Assembly: GCF_001642025.1 (NCBI RefSeq)
Contig: NZ_LWHO01000010.1
Location: 1-48,565 of the forward strand
Length of the DNA: 48,565 bases
Origin: Cutibacterium namnetense
GTDB taxonomy: Bacteria; Actinomycetota; Actinomycetes; Propionibacteriales; Propionibacteriaceae
Direction of reading: 5' to 3'
A model generated the notes under the pieces. That model had not been told where the DNA came from, did no database searches, and worked only from the letters and a program-made list of their open reading frames with translations. Shown here piece after piece: positions 27,252 to 36,219 of this stretch (within the stretch, counting starts at the first letter, position 1; the number at the start of each line of letters is the position of its first letter). The position numbers and the translations under genes are program-made.

Positions 27252-28277
27252 TCAGGCGCTGACCGAAGTGCCCTTCGAACCCAGCTGTTCACAGGCCTCA
27301 ACAATCCGAGCGGCCATACCAGCCTCAGCCTTCTTGCCCCACGAACGCGGGTCGTACATCTTCTTGTTGCCGACCTCACCGTCAATCTTGAGCATGCCGT
27401 CATAGTTCTTGAACATGTGCTCAACAACCGGACGCGAGAATGCGTACTGAGTATCGGTGTCGATATTCATCTTGATAACGCCATAGGACACTGCGTCAGC
27501 GATCTCCTGAGCAGTCGATCCCGACCCACCATGGAAGACCAGATCGAACGGCTTGTCCTTGCCGTACTTCTTGCCGCACTCGTCCTGGATCTCCTTGAGG
27601 ATTTCCGGGCGCAGCTTGACGTAACCCGGCTTGTAAGCGCCATGGACGTTCCCGAAGGTCAGGGCGGTGGTGTAGCGGCCCTTCTCGCCCAGGCCCAGCA
27701 CCTCGAGGGTGCGCATGCCGTCGGCAACGGTGGTGTACAGCTTCTCGTTGATCTCGCCGGTGACGCCGTCTTCCTCGCCACCGACAGCGCCGACCTCAAT
27801 CTCGAGGATGAGCTTGGCCTTAGCGGTGCGTGATAGTAGCTCCTCGGCAATCTGCAGGTTCTCCTCGACCTCAATGGCCGAGCCGTCCCACATGTGGGAG
27901 TTAAACAGCGGATCCTGGCCCTTGTCGACACGCTCCTGCGAGATGGCAATGAGCGGGTTGACGTATTTATCCAGCTTCTCCTTCTGGCAATGGTCAGTGT
28001 GCAAGGCCACGTTAATCGGGTAACTCTTAGCGACGACGTGGGCGTACTCCGCAAGAGCAACCGCACCAGTCACCATGTCCTTCACCGTCTGTCCGGAGGC
28101 GTACTCGGCACCACCGGTGGAGATCTGGATGATACCGTCGGAACCGGCCTCGGTGAACCCCTGCAGAGCAGCATTGAGAGTCTGGGAGGAGGTCACGTTG
28201 ATGGCCGGGTACGCGAAGCCTTTTTCCTTCGCGCGGTCGATCATCTCGCCGTAGACTTCGGGTGTTGCGATGGGCAT
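27252..28277 (-). CDS. fbaA: Class II fructose-bisphosphate aldolase
   Basis: Encodes 341 residues, with AGGAAAGG seven bases before the ATG. The zinc-dependent class II motifs are visible: [20 protein letters not shown] (catalytic Asp and first zinc His), [29 protein letters not shown] (second zinc His) and [12 protein letters not shown] (third zinc His), then [15 protein letters not shown]. It cleaves fructose-1,6-bisphosphate in glycolysis and runs the reverse in gluconeogenesis. It is a single-gene unit with its own hairpin terminator. A class I aldolase at 42930 gives the organism two unrelated enzymes for this step. Confidence 0.97.
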   Translation of the reverse strand: MPIATPEVYGEMIDRAKEKGFAYPAINVTSSQTLNAALQGFTEAGSDGIIQISTGGAEYASGQTVKDMVTGAVALAEYAHVVAKSYPINVALHTDHCQKEKLDKYVNPLIAISQERVDKGQDPLFNSHMWDGSAIEVEENLQIAEELLSRTAKAKLILEIEVGAVGGEEDGVTGEINEKLYTTVADGMRTLEVLGLGEKGRYTTALTFGNVHGAYKPGYVKLRPEILKEIQDECGKKYGKDKPFDLVFHGGSGSTAQEIADAVSYGVIKMNIDTDTQYAFSRPVVEHMFKNYDGMLKIDGEVGNKKMYDPRSWGKKAEAGMAARIVEACEQLGSKGTSVSA

Positions 28278-28389
28278 GTTGTGCCTTTCCTGTATGAACC
28301 TCGCGATAACGAAAGCCTATTCTTCCGCATATGCCCCCTCGATGTCAGTCCCAGCCCCCAGCACGCTCATAGGTGCTGCGCAGCGCACA

Positions 28390-28980
28390 TCAGTCGGCGG
28401 CGTCGACACCATCCTGTTCCACTCGAATCCGACCACCAGAGGCTGAGGTAACCGCAGCGTCAATGTCAGCCAGCTGGCTATCGAGCCACGAGAGTGGCAC
28501 CTCCCACTGCCTGCCGTCATCGGCATGGACGACCAGACCAGGGCCAGATCCAATCGACGAGCCCTCCACCTTAACCGCGGACAGTTCATCCCATGTGACC
28601 TCGTCCATGAATGTCGCCGCAGGCTCTTGCGATCCCGAACGCAGCGCCCGTCGCAAGCACAGTCCACCCAAACGGACGATGAGCGCTGGCCCCTCCCCGA
28701 CGTCGAGAAGATCTTTGCGAGCGGCGTGCAGCCGCAGATTCTGGATGACGAAAAGCACGAGGAACAGCACCACCCATGCCCCGAGCATCCACATCACCGT
28801 CGATAGCTGGAAGGCGTCTGCCGTCAGGGCCCACAACAAGCCACCAATAACGACGACAACAAAGGCCTGCACCGCCAGGCGAAATCTTGTCGCATGATGA
28901 TGGGCAACCCGGGAGGCGCTAGGCACTGGATTGAATGCCACGACTAGTCGCGGTGGTTCCTCGGTGGGTGGTGTGCTCAT
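28390..28980 (-). CDS. Hypothetical membrane protein (two spans, PH-like tail)
   Basis: Encodes 196 residues of unrecognised family. Two adjacent membrane spans at about 33-54 (FRLAVQAFVVVVIGGLLWAL) and 62-80 (MWMLGAWVVLFLVLFVI) form a hairpin after a Pro-rich N-terminus. The C-terminal 110 residues look soluble and beta-rich (ALIVRLGGLCLRR ... TWDELSAVKVEGSS ... GLVVHADDGRQWEVPLSWL), similar in outline to a bacterial PH-like domain. No ribosome site stands out. It lies between fbaA and a SpoU methyltransferase, with gaps of about 110 and 33 bases, so it may be cotranscribed with the methyltransferase. Confidence 0.65.
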   Translation of the reverse strand: MSTPPTEEPPRLVVAFNPVPSASRVAHHHATRFRLAVQAFVVVVIGGLLWALTADAFQLSTVMWMLGAWVVLFLVLFVIQNLRLHAARKDLLDVGEGPALIVRLGGLCLRRALRSGSQEPAATFMDEVTWDELSAVKVEGSSIGSGPGLVVHADDGRQWEVPLSWLDSQLADIDAAVTSASGGRIRVEQDGVDAAD

Positions 28981-29013
28981 AGCACGAGCCTAAGGGCTGA
29001 TGGCTCTCTCCGA

Positions 29014-29694
29014 TCAGCTGGCGGGTGGCTTTGGACGCCACTGCGTTGTCCAGGCGTACATGGCAATCGCGGCAGCCGCACCAGCATTCATGGAACGGGT
29101 TGACCCATACTGGGTGATAGCCACTAATTGCTCACACCCCTTGACGACCTCGTCGGTCAGTCCAGGACCTTCCGACCCGAAAACCAGGCAGCAATCCTGC
29201 GGCAGCTGAGCTGTCTCCAGTGGCACCGCTCCGGGCAAGTTATCCACTCCCACTGGGGTGACGCCGTGTTCGTCGAGCCAGGCTAGGAAGGCGGAAACGT
29301 CAGGGTGATGGTAGACGTGCAAGTACCTATCGGTCACCATCGCGCCACGTCTATTCCAGCGCCGCCGCCCCAAGATGTGAACGGCTGCGACGTTAAAGGC
29401 GTTAGCGGTACGCACCACCGACCCGATATTGAAGTCGTGCTCCCAATTCTGAATCGCCACGTGCAACCGGGAACGCTGGGCGTCAAGGTCGGCGACGATG
29501 GCCTCCATCGTCCAGTACCGGTAGCGGTCAATGACATTGCGACGATCCCCTGAGGCCAACAGCTCAGGATCGAGTCTCGGGTCATCAGGCCACGGTTTGG
29601 GCATCGGCCCAACACCTACCACCGTAGCTGCCAACTGGCTAGGAATCTGCAGTGAAGGGGCATCAGCGAGTTCATCAGCGGACGGGACACACAC
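29014..29694 (-). CDS. SpoU/TrmH-family RNA 2'-O-methyltransferase
   Basis: Encodes up to 226 residues from a GTG at 29694. The SPOUT motifs are clear: motif 1 NIGSVVRTANAFNVAAVHIL, motif 2 CCLVFGSEGPGL and motif 3 STRSMNAGAAAAIAMYAW. These form the trefoil knot binding S-adenosylmethionine, with the catalytic Arg in motif 1. The target (tRNA or rRNA ribose) is not determinable here. The N-terminal 30 residues are not conserved-looking and the GTG is only 23 bases from the divergent DedA start. An ATG at 29604 (MPKPWPDDPRLDPELL) is a reasonable alternative start. Confidence 0.88.
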   Translation of the reverse strand: MCVPSADELADAPSLQIPSQLAATVVGVGPMPKPWPDDPRLDPELLASGDRRNVIDRYRYWTMEAIVADLDAQRSRLHVAIQNWEHDFNIGSVVRTANAFNVAAVHILGRRRWNRRGAMVTDRYLHVYHHPDVSAFLAWLDEHGVTPVGVDNLPGAVPLETAQLPQDCCLVFGSEGPGLTDEVVKGCEQLVAITQYGSTRSMNAGAAAAIAMYAWTTQWRPKPPAS

Positions 29695-29717
29695 GGGTCG
29701 AGGATAGTCTTGGCCCT

Positions 29718-30446
29718 ATGCCGAGTCTCCTCATGACCCTCCCTGCCCTGCTCACCCCCGCCTGGATGGACCCTCAGGCCATCATTCAGGGCACAGGTGT
29801 TGCAGCTGTGTGGATCGTCGCGCTGATCGCCTTCGCCGAGTGCGGCCTGGCCGTATTCTTCATGCCCGGAGACTCTCTGCTCTTTGCTCTGGGAATGTTT
29901 GCCGCCGTGGGCGTCAACTCAACCGTCCCTTTGGTCCATTACGGTTCTACTGCGACGACCCTCATCATCGTCAACTTGGTCCTCATCGTCTGCGCTATCG
30001 CAGGAAATATCTGCGGCTACTGGATCGGCTACTTGGTTGGCCCGAAGCTTTTCCGGGAGCGGGAAGGACTTATGGGTAAAGTGTTCTCCCCCAAGCACGT
30101 GGACACCACCCATGAATTTTTCCGCAAGCATGGTTCCGTAGCGCTCATTCTGGCCCGTTTCGTGCCCATCGTGCGTACTTTCGTCACCATGATTGCCGGC
30201 GTTGGGCGGATGACGTTCCGGAAATTCATCACCTATACCGCTATCGGCGGCATCCTCTGGGTGCTCATCGCTGTCCAAGCTGGCTATTTCCTCGGCCAGA
30301 TCCCCGTCGTTCGAAACAATTTCGAGGCGGCTCTGCTCCTCATCATCGTGGTGTCGGTGCTGCCGATGGGCATCGAATGGCTCAAGGCGCGACGTAAGGG
30401 TCAGGCTAGCCAGCCGCAATCGGCGCGACGATCTCGCGCCGAATAA
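29718..30446 (+). CDS. DedA family membrane protein
   Basis: Encodes 242 residues from the ATG at 29718. Family motifs are visible: AFAECGLAVFFMPGDSLLFALG with the conserved acidic residue, ICGYWIGYLVGPKLF and the hallmark FRKHGSVALILARFVPIVRT followed by FVTMIAGVGRMTFRKF. There are about five hydrophobic segments and a basic C-terminus. DedA proteins are membrane lipid transporters (undecaprenyl phosphate or phospholipid scramblase-like) needed for envelope integrity and proton-motive force. It is divergent from the SpoU methyltransferase and convergent with the next gene. Confidence 0.92.
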   Translation: MPSLLMTLPALLTPAWMDPQAIIQGTGVAAVWIVALIAFAECGLAVFFMPGDSLLFALGMFAAVGVNSTVPLVHYGSTATTLIIVNLVLIVCAIAGNICGYWIGYLVGPKLFREREGLMGKVFSPKHVDTTHEFFRKHGSVALILARFVPIVRTFVTMIAGVGRMTFRKFITYTAIGGILWVLIAVQAGYFLGQIPVVRNNFEAALLLIIVVSVLPMGIEWLKARRKGQASQPQSARRSRAE

Positions 30447-30495
30447 AGGAGCCGAGTAAAGGGAAAGCCGAGCTGCCCGTGCCTCGACCATCGAC

Positions 30496-31044
30496 TCACC
30501 ATTTTCGACGGTTGGTGGCTTGCCATGGCTGAACCTGCCCCGGCTCTAGCCAACCTTCCTCTGGCGGATTTGCGATCACCATGTCACGTTTGGCGACAGC
30601 TTTGACCCACGCGTTAACTGGTGCACTCCAGACGACAGCCAACACCAACGCGATGGCCATAATCCCGATGACACCGAGCCCTCCTATCAGCTCTATGCCG
30701 CGAGAAAGCCGCCACATCCAACCCAGCGAGAGCGCCGTGAAGAGGTAGCGGTCGATGGCGTGACCTCGACCCATCGTCACCGTCAAAACACAACCCGCCA
30801 CAGGGATCAGGAGGTAACTCGCCCAGGCTCCCGAATCCATGATTAAAGCGAACGACGTCAGCACTGGGTCAACGACCGATTGGTCCCCACCATGCCCAGC
30901 CGTCCACAACCCACACAGGATGAGAACCCAGATAGCCGACAAGCCGATCACGATAACCCGTGCCACAACGATCGGTATGGGCATGTGTGACCGCGACGGC
31001 AGATAACCGTACCTGGCTGTTGCCTCAGAGGTCCTATGGGTCAT
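30496..31044 (-). CDS. Hypothetical four-span membrane protein
   Basis: Encodes 182 residues of unrecognised family. Hydrophobic spans lie at about 24-46 (PIVVARVIVIGLSAIWVLILCGL), 61-88 (VLTSFALIMDSGAWASYLLIPV), 96-112 and 121-140 (LGVIGIMAIALVLAVVW). An alternative ATG at 30984 (MPIPIV) would remove a 20-residue polar N-terminus. The C-terminal tail is soluble (NPPEEGWLEPGQVQPWQ). It is convergent with the DedA gene, with 49 bases between. Nothing nearby suggests a function. Confidence 0.6.
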   Translation of the reverse strand: MTHRTSEATARYGYLPSRSHMPIPIVVARVIVIGLSAIWVLILCGLWTAGHGGDQSVVDPVLTSFALIMDSGAWASYLLIPVAGCVLTVTMGRGHAIDRYLFTALSLGWMWRLSRGIELIGGLGVIGIMAIALVLAVVWSAPVNAWVKAVAKRDMVIANPPEEGWLEPGQVQPWQATNRRKW

Positions 31045-31114
31045 GGTGACATCATGTCACCTAGCGACGACCAGGACGAGAGCCGTCATCCGCAAGATCA
31101 CTCAAGGCGAGCAG

Positions 31115-31918
31115 TCAGGAAAAGAAGGTCGCCCCTCCAGGCGGCCCCGGCGATGACTCGGACTCGCCATCGCGGAAGGGTCGAGCATCTGCCAGCAGCT
31201 TCGCCAATGCGTCACCAGTGATAAGCCGAAACGGGAAAGGAGCCCCGCTACAGCGTCGAGCCAATTCCTCCTCATGCAGCGGCCCGTTAGAGGCTGCCAG
31301 GACGACATTTCCGTAGCGACGCCCCTTGAGGGTTGCCGATTCTGCCGCCAAACAAACGTTGGTAAACACCTCTTCAGCGGACCTCGCGACTCGCTTAGTC
31401 CACGTCAAGGGTGCAGAGTCAGCCAGGTTCGCCACCTCGATACCGTCGGAGTGCAGGATACGAGATACCTCTGCGAAGAACTCGACGGTGACAAGGTCGC
31501 CAGGAACCCGGGCGCCATCGAAAGCATCGAGAATGACGACGTCGGCGAAATCCTCCCGCATGGCCGCGAGGCCCGACCGACCGTCTACCGGGCGCACCTT
31601 GATCCCGGAACGTGCCGGCAGCGGAGCCTTGCGGCGGACCTCTGCCGTCAACTCGGCATCAGGTTCACAAACGATCTGTGGGCTGGTCGGACGAGTCGTT
31701 GCGACGTACCGAGCCAGGCACATCCCTGCCCCACCTAGATGAATGACGCGCATCCTCTCCCCCGCTGGACGGTGGACATCGAGATGGTCGGCAATGCGCT
31801 GCATGTAGTCGAACTCCAGACGGGTGGGATCCTCAGGATCGATCCACGACTGATCCGCACCACCGGCGCGCACAATCCATGCTCCTGCCACGTCGGGGTC
31901 AGGAAGAAGTCGACTCAT
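31115..31918 (-). CDS. Spermidine synthase-like methyltransferase-fold protein
   Basis: Encodes 267 residues, starting with an ATG that overlaps the stop of the upstream lipoprotein gene (ATGA at 31915-31918). The Rossmann methyltransferase/SpeE fold is seen in VIHLGGAGMCLARYVATTRP (nucleotide loop), PQIVCEPDAELTAEVR (acidic ribose ligand) and DFADVVILDAFDGARVP (motif II). Many actinobacterial proteins of this type are annotated spermidine synthase but lack the catalytic polyamine-site residues, so true aminopropyl transfer is doubtful. The tail is flexible (ESESSPGPPGG). Confidence 0.78.
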   Translation of the reverse strand: MSRLLPDPDVAGAWIVRAGGADQSWIDPEDPTRLEFDYMQRIADHLDVHRPAGERMRVIHLGGAGMCLARYVATTRPTSPQIVCEPDAELTAEVRRKAPLPARSGIKVRPVDGRSGLAAMREDFADVVILDAFDGARVPGDLVTVEFFAEVSRILHSDGIEVANLADSAPLTWTKRVARSAEEVFTNVCLAAESATLKGRRYGNVVLAASNGPLHEEELARRCSGAPFPFRLITGDALAKLLADARPFRDGESESSPGPPGGATFFS

Positions 31919-32958
31919 CGAGAGCCCAGCTTTCCAGCTATCCAGTCGTTCACCCAGTCCGGATTGTCAGCCATCCACCTCGAAATCGCGGTGTCCTGCT
32001 GGCCACCACGCTTGGTGGTATCGACGATAAGGTGCTCCAGACTCGACAGGTGGGCGTCATCGATGGCGAGGTTGCGAATGAGTTGAGCGGCCTTGGGGTG
32101 GTCCTTTTCGAATCCGGGCCGACCGAAACTGTAAATGAGCTCGGCGTTGGAGATGGCATTCTTAGGATCCGCGAGGTCACGTACCGGGTAGGCGTCGTAG
32201 GCCCAGTGGGGCCGCCATAGGGTGACAGCGACGTTATTGCCCGCCGAGGTAGCCTTCTGCAGCTGGGCCAGCATCGCCGGTGTAGACGAGGTCTTGAGGG
32301 CGATGTTCGACAACCCGTACATCGGCAGTGTCTGATTGGCTATAGTTTTCGTCATCTCGGCACCCGGCTCGATGCTGTAGATGACATTTCCGTAGGAACC
32401 ACCAGTTTTCTTGAGATCCGCGATGGAATGTGCCGGCGAGTCTTTATTCACCGCAATAGTGAGTTTCGCATTGTCGTACCAGCATCCGAGGTTCTCAAGC
32501 TTCGGGCCATACTTGCGGATGTAGCCAGCCTGGGTCACCGGAAGCCAGGAATCTGTGATGATGTCGATGTCACCGTCGGCAGTCGCCTGATATCCAACCC
32601 CAGCGTCAAATCCCTTGATGGTGACGGTGTAGCCGTCTTTCTTGAGGACCTGCTTGATGAGACCGGCCGTCGCCCAGGACTCATCCCACCCGTTGAACGC
32701 GCCGATCGTCAGTGTGGTGTCAGTGTCGGGCTTCATTGCGGTGACGTCCTTGGAACGGGCTCCCGGGGTGCAGTGGGTCCACTTCTGGTCAGGTGTAGCA
32801 CCAGCATGGGCCTCGGAGGTCGCCTCGACACCCGACCTTGAACCTTTGGCCGCCTCCTCACCGCTGTTATAGATCCCTGCTGCCCCGGAACACCCAGCCA
32901 GACCCAACCCGGTCAGGCCGGCCAAGAGCACCGTGGCCACCACACCGTGCGACATCAT
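31915..32958 (-). CDS. Glycine betaine/choline-type ABC transporter substrate-binding lipoprotein (orphan)
   Basis: Encodes 347 residues if started at the ATG at 32958 (GGGAGA upstream); the frame extends to a TTG at 32994. A lipoprotein signal peptide ends in LGLAGC. The mature OpuAC/ProX-type domain includes LTIGAFNGWDESWATAGLIKQVL, YTVTIKGFDAGVGYQATADGDID and the aromatic site VTLWRPHWAYDAYPVRDLADP, typical of quaternary-amine binding by Trp/Tyr boxes. No permease or ATPase gene is adjacent. It overlaps the downstream spermidine-synthase-like gene by four bases. The ligand class is inferred from family. Confidence 0.88.
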   Translation of the reverse strand: MMSHGVVATVLLAGLTGLGLAGCSGAAGIYNSGEEAAKGSRSGVEATSEAHAGATPDQKWTHCTPGARSKDVTAMKPDTDTTLTIGAFNGWDESWATAGLIKQVLKKDGYTVTIKGFDAGVGYQATADGDIDIITDSWLPVTQAGYIRKYGPKLENLGCWYDNAKLTIAVNKDSPAHSIADLKKTGGSYGNVIYSIEPGAEMTKTIANQTLPMYGLSNIALKTSSTPAMLAQLQKATSAGNNVAVTLWRPHWAYDAYPVRDLADPKNAISNAELIYSFGRPGFEKDHPKAAQLIRNLAIDDAHLSSLEHLIVDTTKRGGQQDTAISRWMADNPDWVNDWIAGKLGSR

Positions 32959-33069
32959 CCATCTCCCATCCATCCAGCGCCCAATGTGGCGCAAGCCTTC
33001 CGAATCCCTTCGGGGGGCCGGTCCCGACTGTAGTCCGCAAGCGACCCCCCGGTCTGGGATGCTTGAGTC

Positions 33070-33438
33070 ATGACCTCATGGTGTCCCTGCGGATCAGGAC
33101 GCAACCTCGACCAGTGCTGCGGACCAATCCTCGACGATCCTCGGCGCGCCGAGACCGCCGAAGCACTCATGCGGTCGCGCTACACCGCACACACCCTGGG
33201 GCGGTGGAATCACCTATGGGTCACCTGGCATCCGCGGACTCGCCCCGAGGTCATCAAGGACGTGCCACTGCAATGGACCGGATTGACAATTGTCGACGTC
33301 GCACAGCGCCAACCCTCGGACCAATATGGCGTCGTGGAGTACATCGCCCGGCACTCCGAAGGAATTTTGCACGAGCGAGCGCGGTTTGAATACCGAGCTA
33401 GACGCTGGTTCTACGTTGATGGGGACCTGCTGGACTGA
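33070..33438 (+). CDS. YchJ/UPF0225-like SEC-C motif protein
   Basis: Encodes 122 residues. The N-terminal SEC-C zinc motif is exact (CPCGSGRNLDQCCGP), followed by the YchJ-type NTF2-like domain with AETAEALMRSRYTAHTLGRW, the conserved W..TWHP, and WFYVDGDL at the end. The family is small, cytosolic and of unknown function. It is divergent from the binding lipoprotein. Start at ATG 33070, but no strong ribosome site is seen. Length and motifs agree with the family. Confidence 0.9.
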   Translation: MTSWCPCGSGRNLDQCCGPILDDPRRAETAEALMRSRYTAHTLGRWNHLWVTWHPRTRPEVIKDVPLQWTGLTIVDVAQRQPSDQYGVVEYIARHSEGILHERARFEYRARRWFYVDGDLLD

Positions 33439-33586
33439 CGACCAGTTGCGCTGACAGCCCATTGACACGACACTGCAACGACAGACGCTGTTCAGCCAGA
33501 CGTGGCCGTCACGTCGATCGACCGTGTTCTCATAGTCGTCGAGGTTGAGCACCAGTTCGGCCCAGATCATCAAGGATGACAGGTAC

Positions 33587-35599
33587 ATGCCATCGGTCAG
33601 TCGTCGTCTATTCATCCAAGCCGGAGCCATGGTGACAGTTGCGGGCGCTGCCGCCGGTCAAAGCTGGCCGGCCCTCGCCGCTCCGTACACCAACGGCGGG
33701 ACGGCCAGCGAACAGCCCGGCGCCCGTGGCGCCATCGCCCTGCTGCCGGATACCCAGTTCTACTCGCGCTATGGCGTCAAGTCAGCAGACCTGTTCGCCA
33801 GGCAGTACCCTGGGTTGCCTAACCCCTATGACTGCCAGACCAAGTGGATCGTGGACCACACCGCGCGGTACAACATCGCGATGACCCACCACTTGGGCGA
33901 TGTCTGTGACCAGTCCGGCGAGGGCCACGAGGACCAGTACGTCGTCGCCAACCGGGCAATGAAGATCCTGGACGACGCCAAAGCTCCATACTCGGTGGTC
34001 CCAGGCAACCATGACGTTGCCGACGGTTTCCGCTTCTACCGCAAGTACTTCCCGCGGCGACGTCAAGCCCAATCCCCAAGCTTTCGCGAAATGGGACCCA
34101 GCGGTTTGTCGAACTGGCACGAGTTCACCGTCGCCGGTGTGCCGATGATGGCCGTCAACGTACCCTGGGGATCCGACGGCGACGACCTTGACTGGGCTGA
34201 GTCCGTGCTCAACGCCCACAAGACCGTACCGACGATCATCACCACCCACCAGATCATCGATATTTCCCCAACCGGCACGGCCCTGTCCACCAGTTTCGGG
34301 CAGCGTCTGTGGAATCGACTCATCAACCACCACAACCAGGTGTTCCTCACCGTGAACGGTCACCACCATGGCGCGGCGAACCGTATCGTCACCAACGCTG
34401 ATGGCCAACCGGTGTTCCAGCAGCTGCTCGACTACCAGATGGCTTATCAAGGTGGTAACGGGCTCATGGCACTCATGGAGTTCGACTTCACCCACAACCA
34501 GCTGTGCCAGACGGCGTTCTCACCCTGGGTGCCGCTCAAGGGGGATCATGCGAACTCCTTAGACCGTGCCCTGCTCACCGGACCGGGAGACACGTGGGTG
34601 ACGAGCTTCGACTTCGCCTCCCGCTTTGCCTCCTTCGGCGCTGATTTCCATCCCACCGGCAAAGTGAGGTCTGCCACTTCGGAACTCCGTGAGGAGCTGC
34701 GCGCAGCGTTCACCCCGATTGCTGCTTTGCCTCTCGTTAAGCCCAAGGATGAGCAGGATTACCCCAGGCTCCCCGGAACCGTGGCTCACTGGCGCCCAGT
34801 CAAGCGGGACGGCATGCTCGTCGAGCAAGACATCAGCGGTAATGGCAATGACATGGCTCTCGTGACGGCCGGCATCGCTGCCAACGCCGTGACCCTCGTT
34901 GCCGACCACATGACGTACTCCTCCGCCACCCATGCCGTCCGCTTCACGCCCAAAGCTACGCACATGTTCTCGTACTTCGCCACGGACAAGAACGCCCCCG
35001 TCAACAAGGAGCGGTTCGAGAAGGGCTACACTTTCGAGACCTTCATCAAGATCGACAAAGATTACAGCTCCGCCAATTATTGGGGAGCGTTCGTCTGCCG
35101 GGGCGGACGACGCGGCGATCTGCCGAACTTCAAGGTACCGGGCGCCGATGCGGATGACTTGAAGGAACCGCCGATGGCGGGCGCCATCTCAAGCCTCAAG
35201 GAGATGCAGTGGGCCTTCACCGACGTGGGCAAGGCCGGGCACGGGTATTCAGTATGGTCCGGTGACGTAGACCTCGACAAGTGGTACCACGTCGCCGTCG
35301 TCGATGACCCCGAGCAGGGTTCCGTCGTCATGTACATCAATGGGGTACCCATGCTGCGCAACGAGTACGGCACCCCAGGTGTCGCGCACGGCATCAATGG
35401 TTTCGACGATCGCGCGTGGATCATCGGTGGCAGCATGTACAACAACCAGATGGGCACCGGTTTCTTCGGAACCATCGGAGAGATGAGACTGATCGACTAC
35501 CCGACCGGCCCCAGTCAGTGGCTCACCGCTCGTGCACCCAAGGCATCGAGCCCTGATCCCACCCGTGAATCGTCGACCGCACCCGGGACCGGCCGCTGA
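33587..35599 (+). CDS. Tat-exported calcineurin-like metallophosphatase with LamG-type C-terminal domain
   Basis: Encodes 670 residues from the ATG at 33587, preceded by AAGGA at ten bases; an upstream TTG in frame is less likely. The N-terminus has a twin-arginine signal (SVSRRLFIQAG, then a hydrophobic stretch ending WPALAAP). Residues about 45-330 form the metallophosphatase domain: ALLPDTQFYSR (D-x-Q variant of D-x-H), HHLGDVCD (GD), VVPGNHDVADG (GNHD), TIITTHQI and VNGHHHGA (GHxH). Residues about 420-650 form a concanavalin/LamG-like beta domain (YTFETFIKID, WYHVAVVDDPEQGSVVMYIN). The likely role is a cell-surface phosphoesterase binding a carbohydrate or wall ligand; the substrate is unknown. 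Confidence 0.88.
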   Translation: MPSVSRRLFIQAGAMVTVAGAAAGQSWPALAAPYTNGGTASEQPGARGAIALLPDTQFYSRYGVKSADLFARQYPGLPNPYDCQTKWIVDHTARYNIAMTHHLGDVCDQSGEGHEDQYVVANRAMKILDDAKAPYSVVPGNHDVADGFRFYRKYFPRRRQAQSPSFREMGPSGLSNWHEFTVAGVPMMAVNVPWGSDGDDLDWAESVLNAHKTVPTIITTHQIIDISPTGTALSTSFGQRLWNRLINHHNQVFLTVNGHHHGAANRIVTNADGQPVFQQLLDYQMAYQGGNGLMALMEFDFTHNQLCQTAFSPWVPLKGDHANSLDRALLTGPGDTWVTSFDFASRFASFGADFHPTGKVRSATSELREELRAAFTPIAALPLVKPKDEQDYPRLPGTVAHWRPVKRDGMLVEQDISGNGNDMALVTAGIAANAVTLVADHMTYSSATHAVRFTPKATHMFSYFATDKNAPVNKERFEKGYTFETFIKIDKDYSSANYWGAFVCRGGRRGDLPNFKVPGADADDLKEPPMAGAISSLKEMQWAFTDVGKAGHGYSVWSGDVDLDKWYHVAVVDDPEQGSVVMYINGVPMLRNEYGTPGVAHGINGFDDRAWIIGGSMYNNQMGTGFFGTIGEMRLIDYPTGPSQWLTARAPKASSPDPTRESSTAPGTGR

Positions 35600-35647
35600 G
35601 ACGCGACCCGCGCGCCGACCGGTGGATGCAGGACGTCGACTAAACGC

Positions 35648-36202
35648 TCAGTTCTCGCCAGACTCCGCCGGGGAGCCGATGTCATCGGACTTCTCGTGTA
35701 CCTTGCGCACCGGACGCGGCATGACTACCACCGGGCACTGCGCGTTGCGCAGCAACGCACTAGCGAAGATCGGCTCGGGGTTGACGCTGGAGGAGTCGAC
35801 AACCAGCAAACAGGCCTGCTGGCTAGTCCGCACCAGAACCTCACTACGGCCGCCGCGGACGGCAGCTAGCTCAACATCTTCCGCCTTTTCCGCATTGGGG
35901 CCTAGGGCCCGTCGCACCACCTGACGCAGGTCGCCGAGCTTGGCATGACCCATAATGTCGGAAGCCCCTACGCCGCGAGACGGAGTGGGTTTGATGGTGC
36001 TGGCGGTAGTGGCGGGACGGAATGCGGTCAAAGCCACCATAGTGACCCCACGACGGCGGGCCTCTGCTAACCCCCAGCGTAGGGCGGCCGGGGATCCTGA
36101 CCTCATACTCACCCCAACGACGACAGCACCCTGCCATACCGACTCGGCGCAGGTGTCGTCGGCCCCGGAAAGGTCATTGGTAGCTGGAACGCGGGTCGTC
36201 AT
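35648..36202 (-). CDS. Universal stress protein (UspA family)
   Basis: Encodes 184 residues. A single Usp domain of about 135 residues is framed by an N-terminal strand VVVGVSMRSGSPAALRWGLA and the C-terminal strand AQCPVVVMPRPV. The ATP-binding G-x2-G-x9-G(S/T) motif is poor here (VDSSSVNPEPIFASALLRNA), so nucleotide binding is uncertain. N- and C-terminal tails are polar and probably disordered. It lies 17 bases downstream of the MFS transporter gene and is therefore probably cotranscribed with it. It is convergent with the metallophosphatase. Confidence 0.82.
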   Translation of the reverse strand: MTTRVPATNDLSGADDTCAESVWQGAVVVGVSMRSGSPAALRWGLAEARRRGVTMVALTAFRPATTASTIKPTPSRGVGASDIMGHAKLGDLRQVVRRALGPNAEKAEDVELAAVRGGRSEVLVRTSQQACLLVVDSSSVNPEPIFASALLRNAQCPVVVMPRPVRKVHEKSDDIGSPAESGEN

Positions 36203-36219
36203 AGTCGTCTCCTCCCGAC

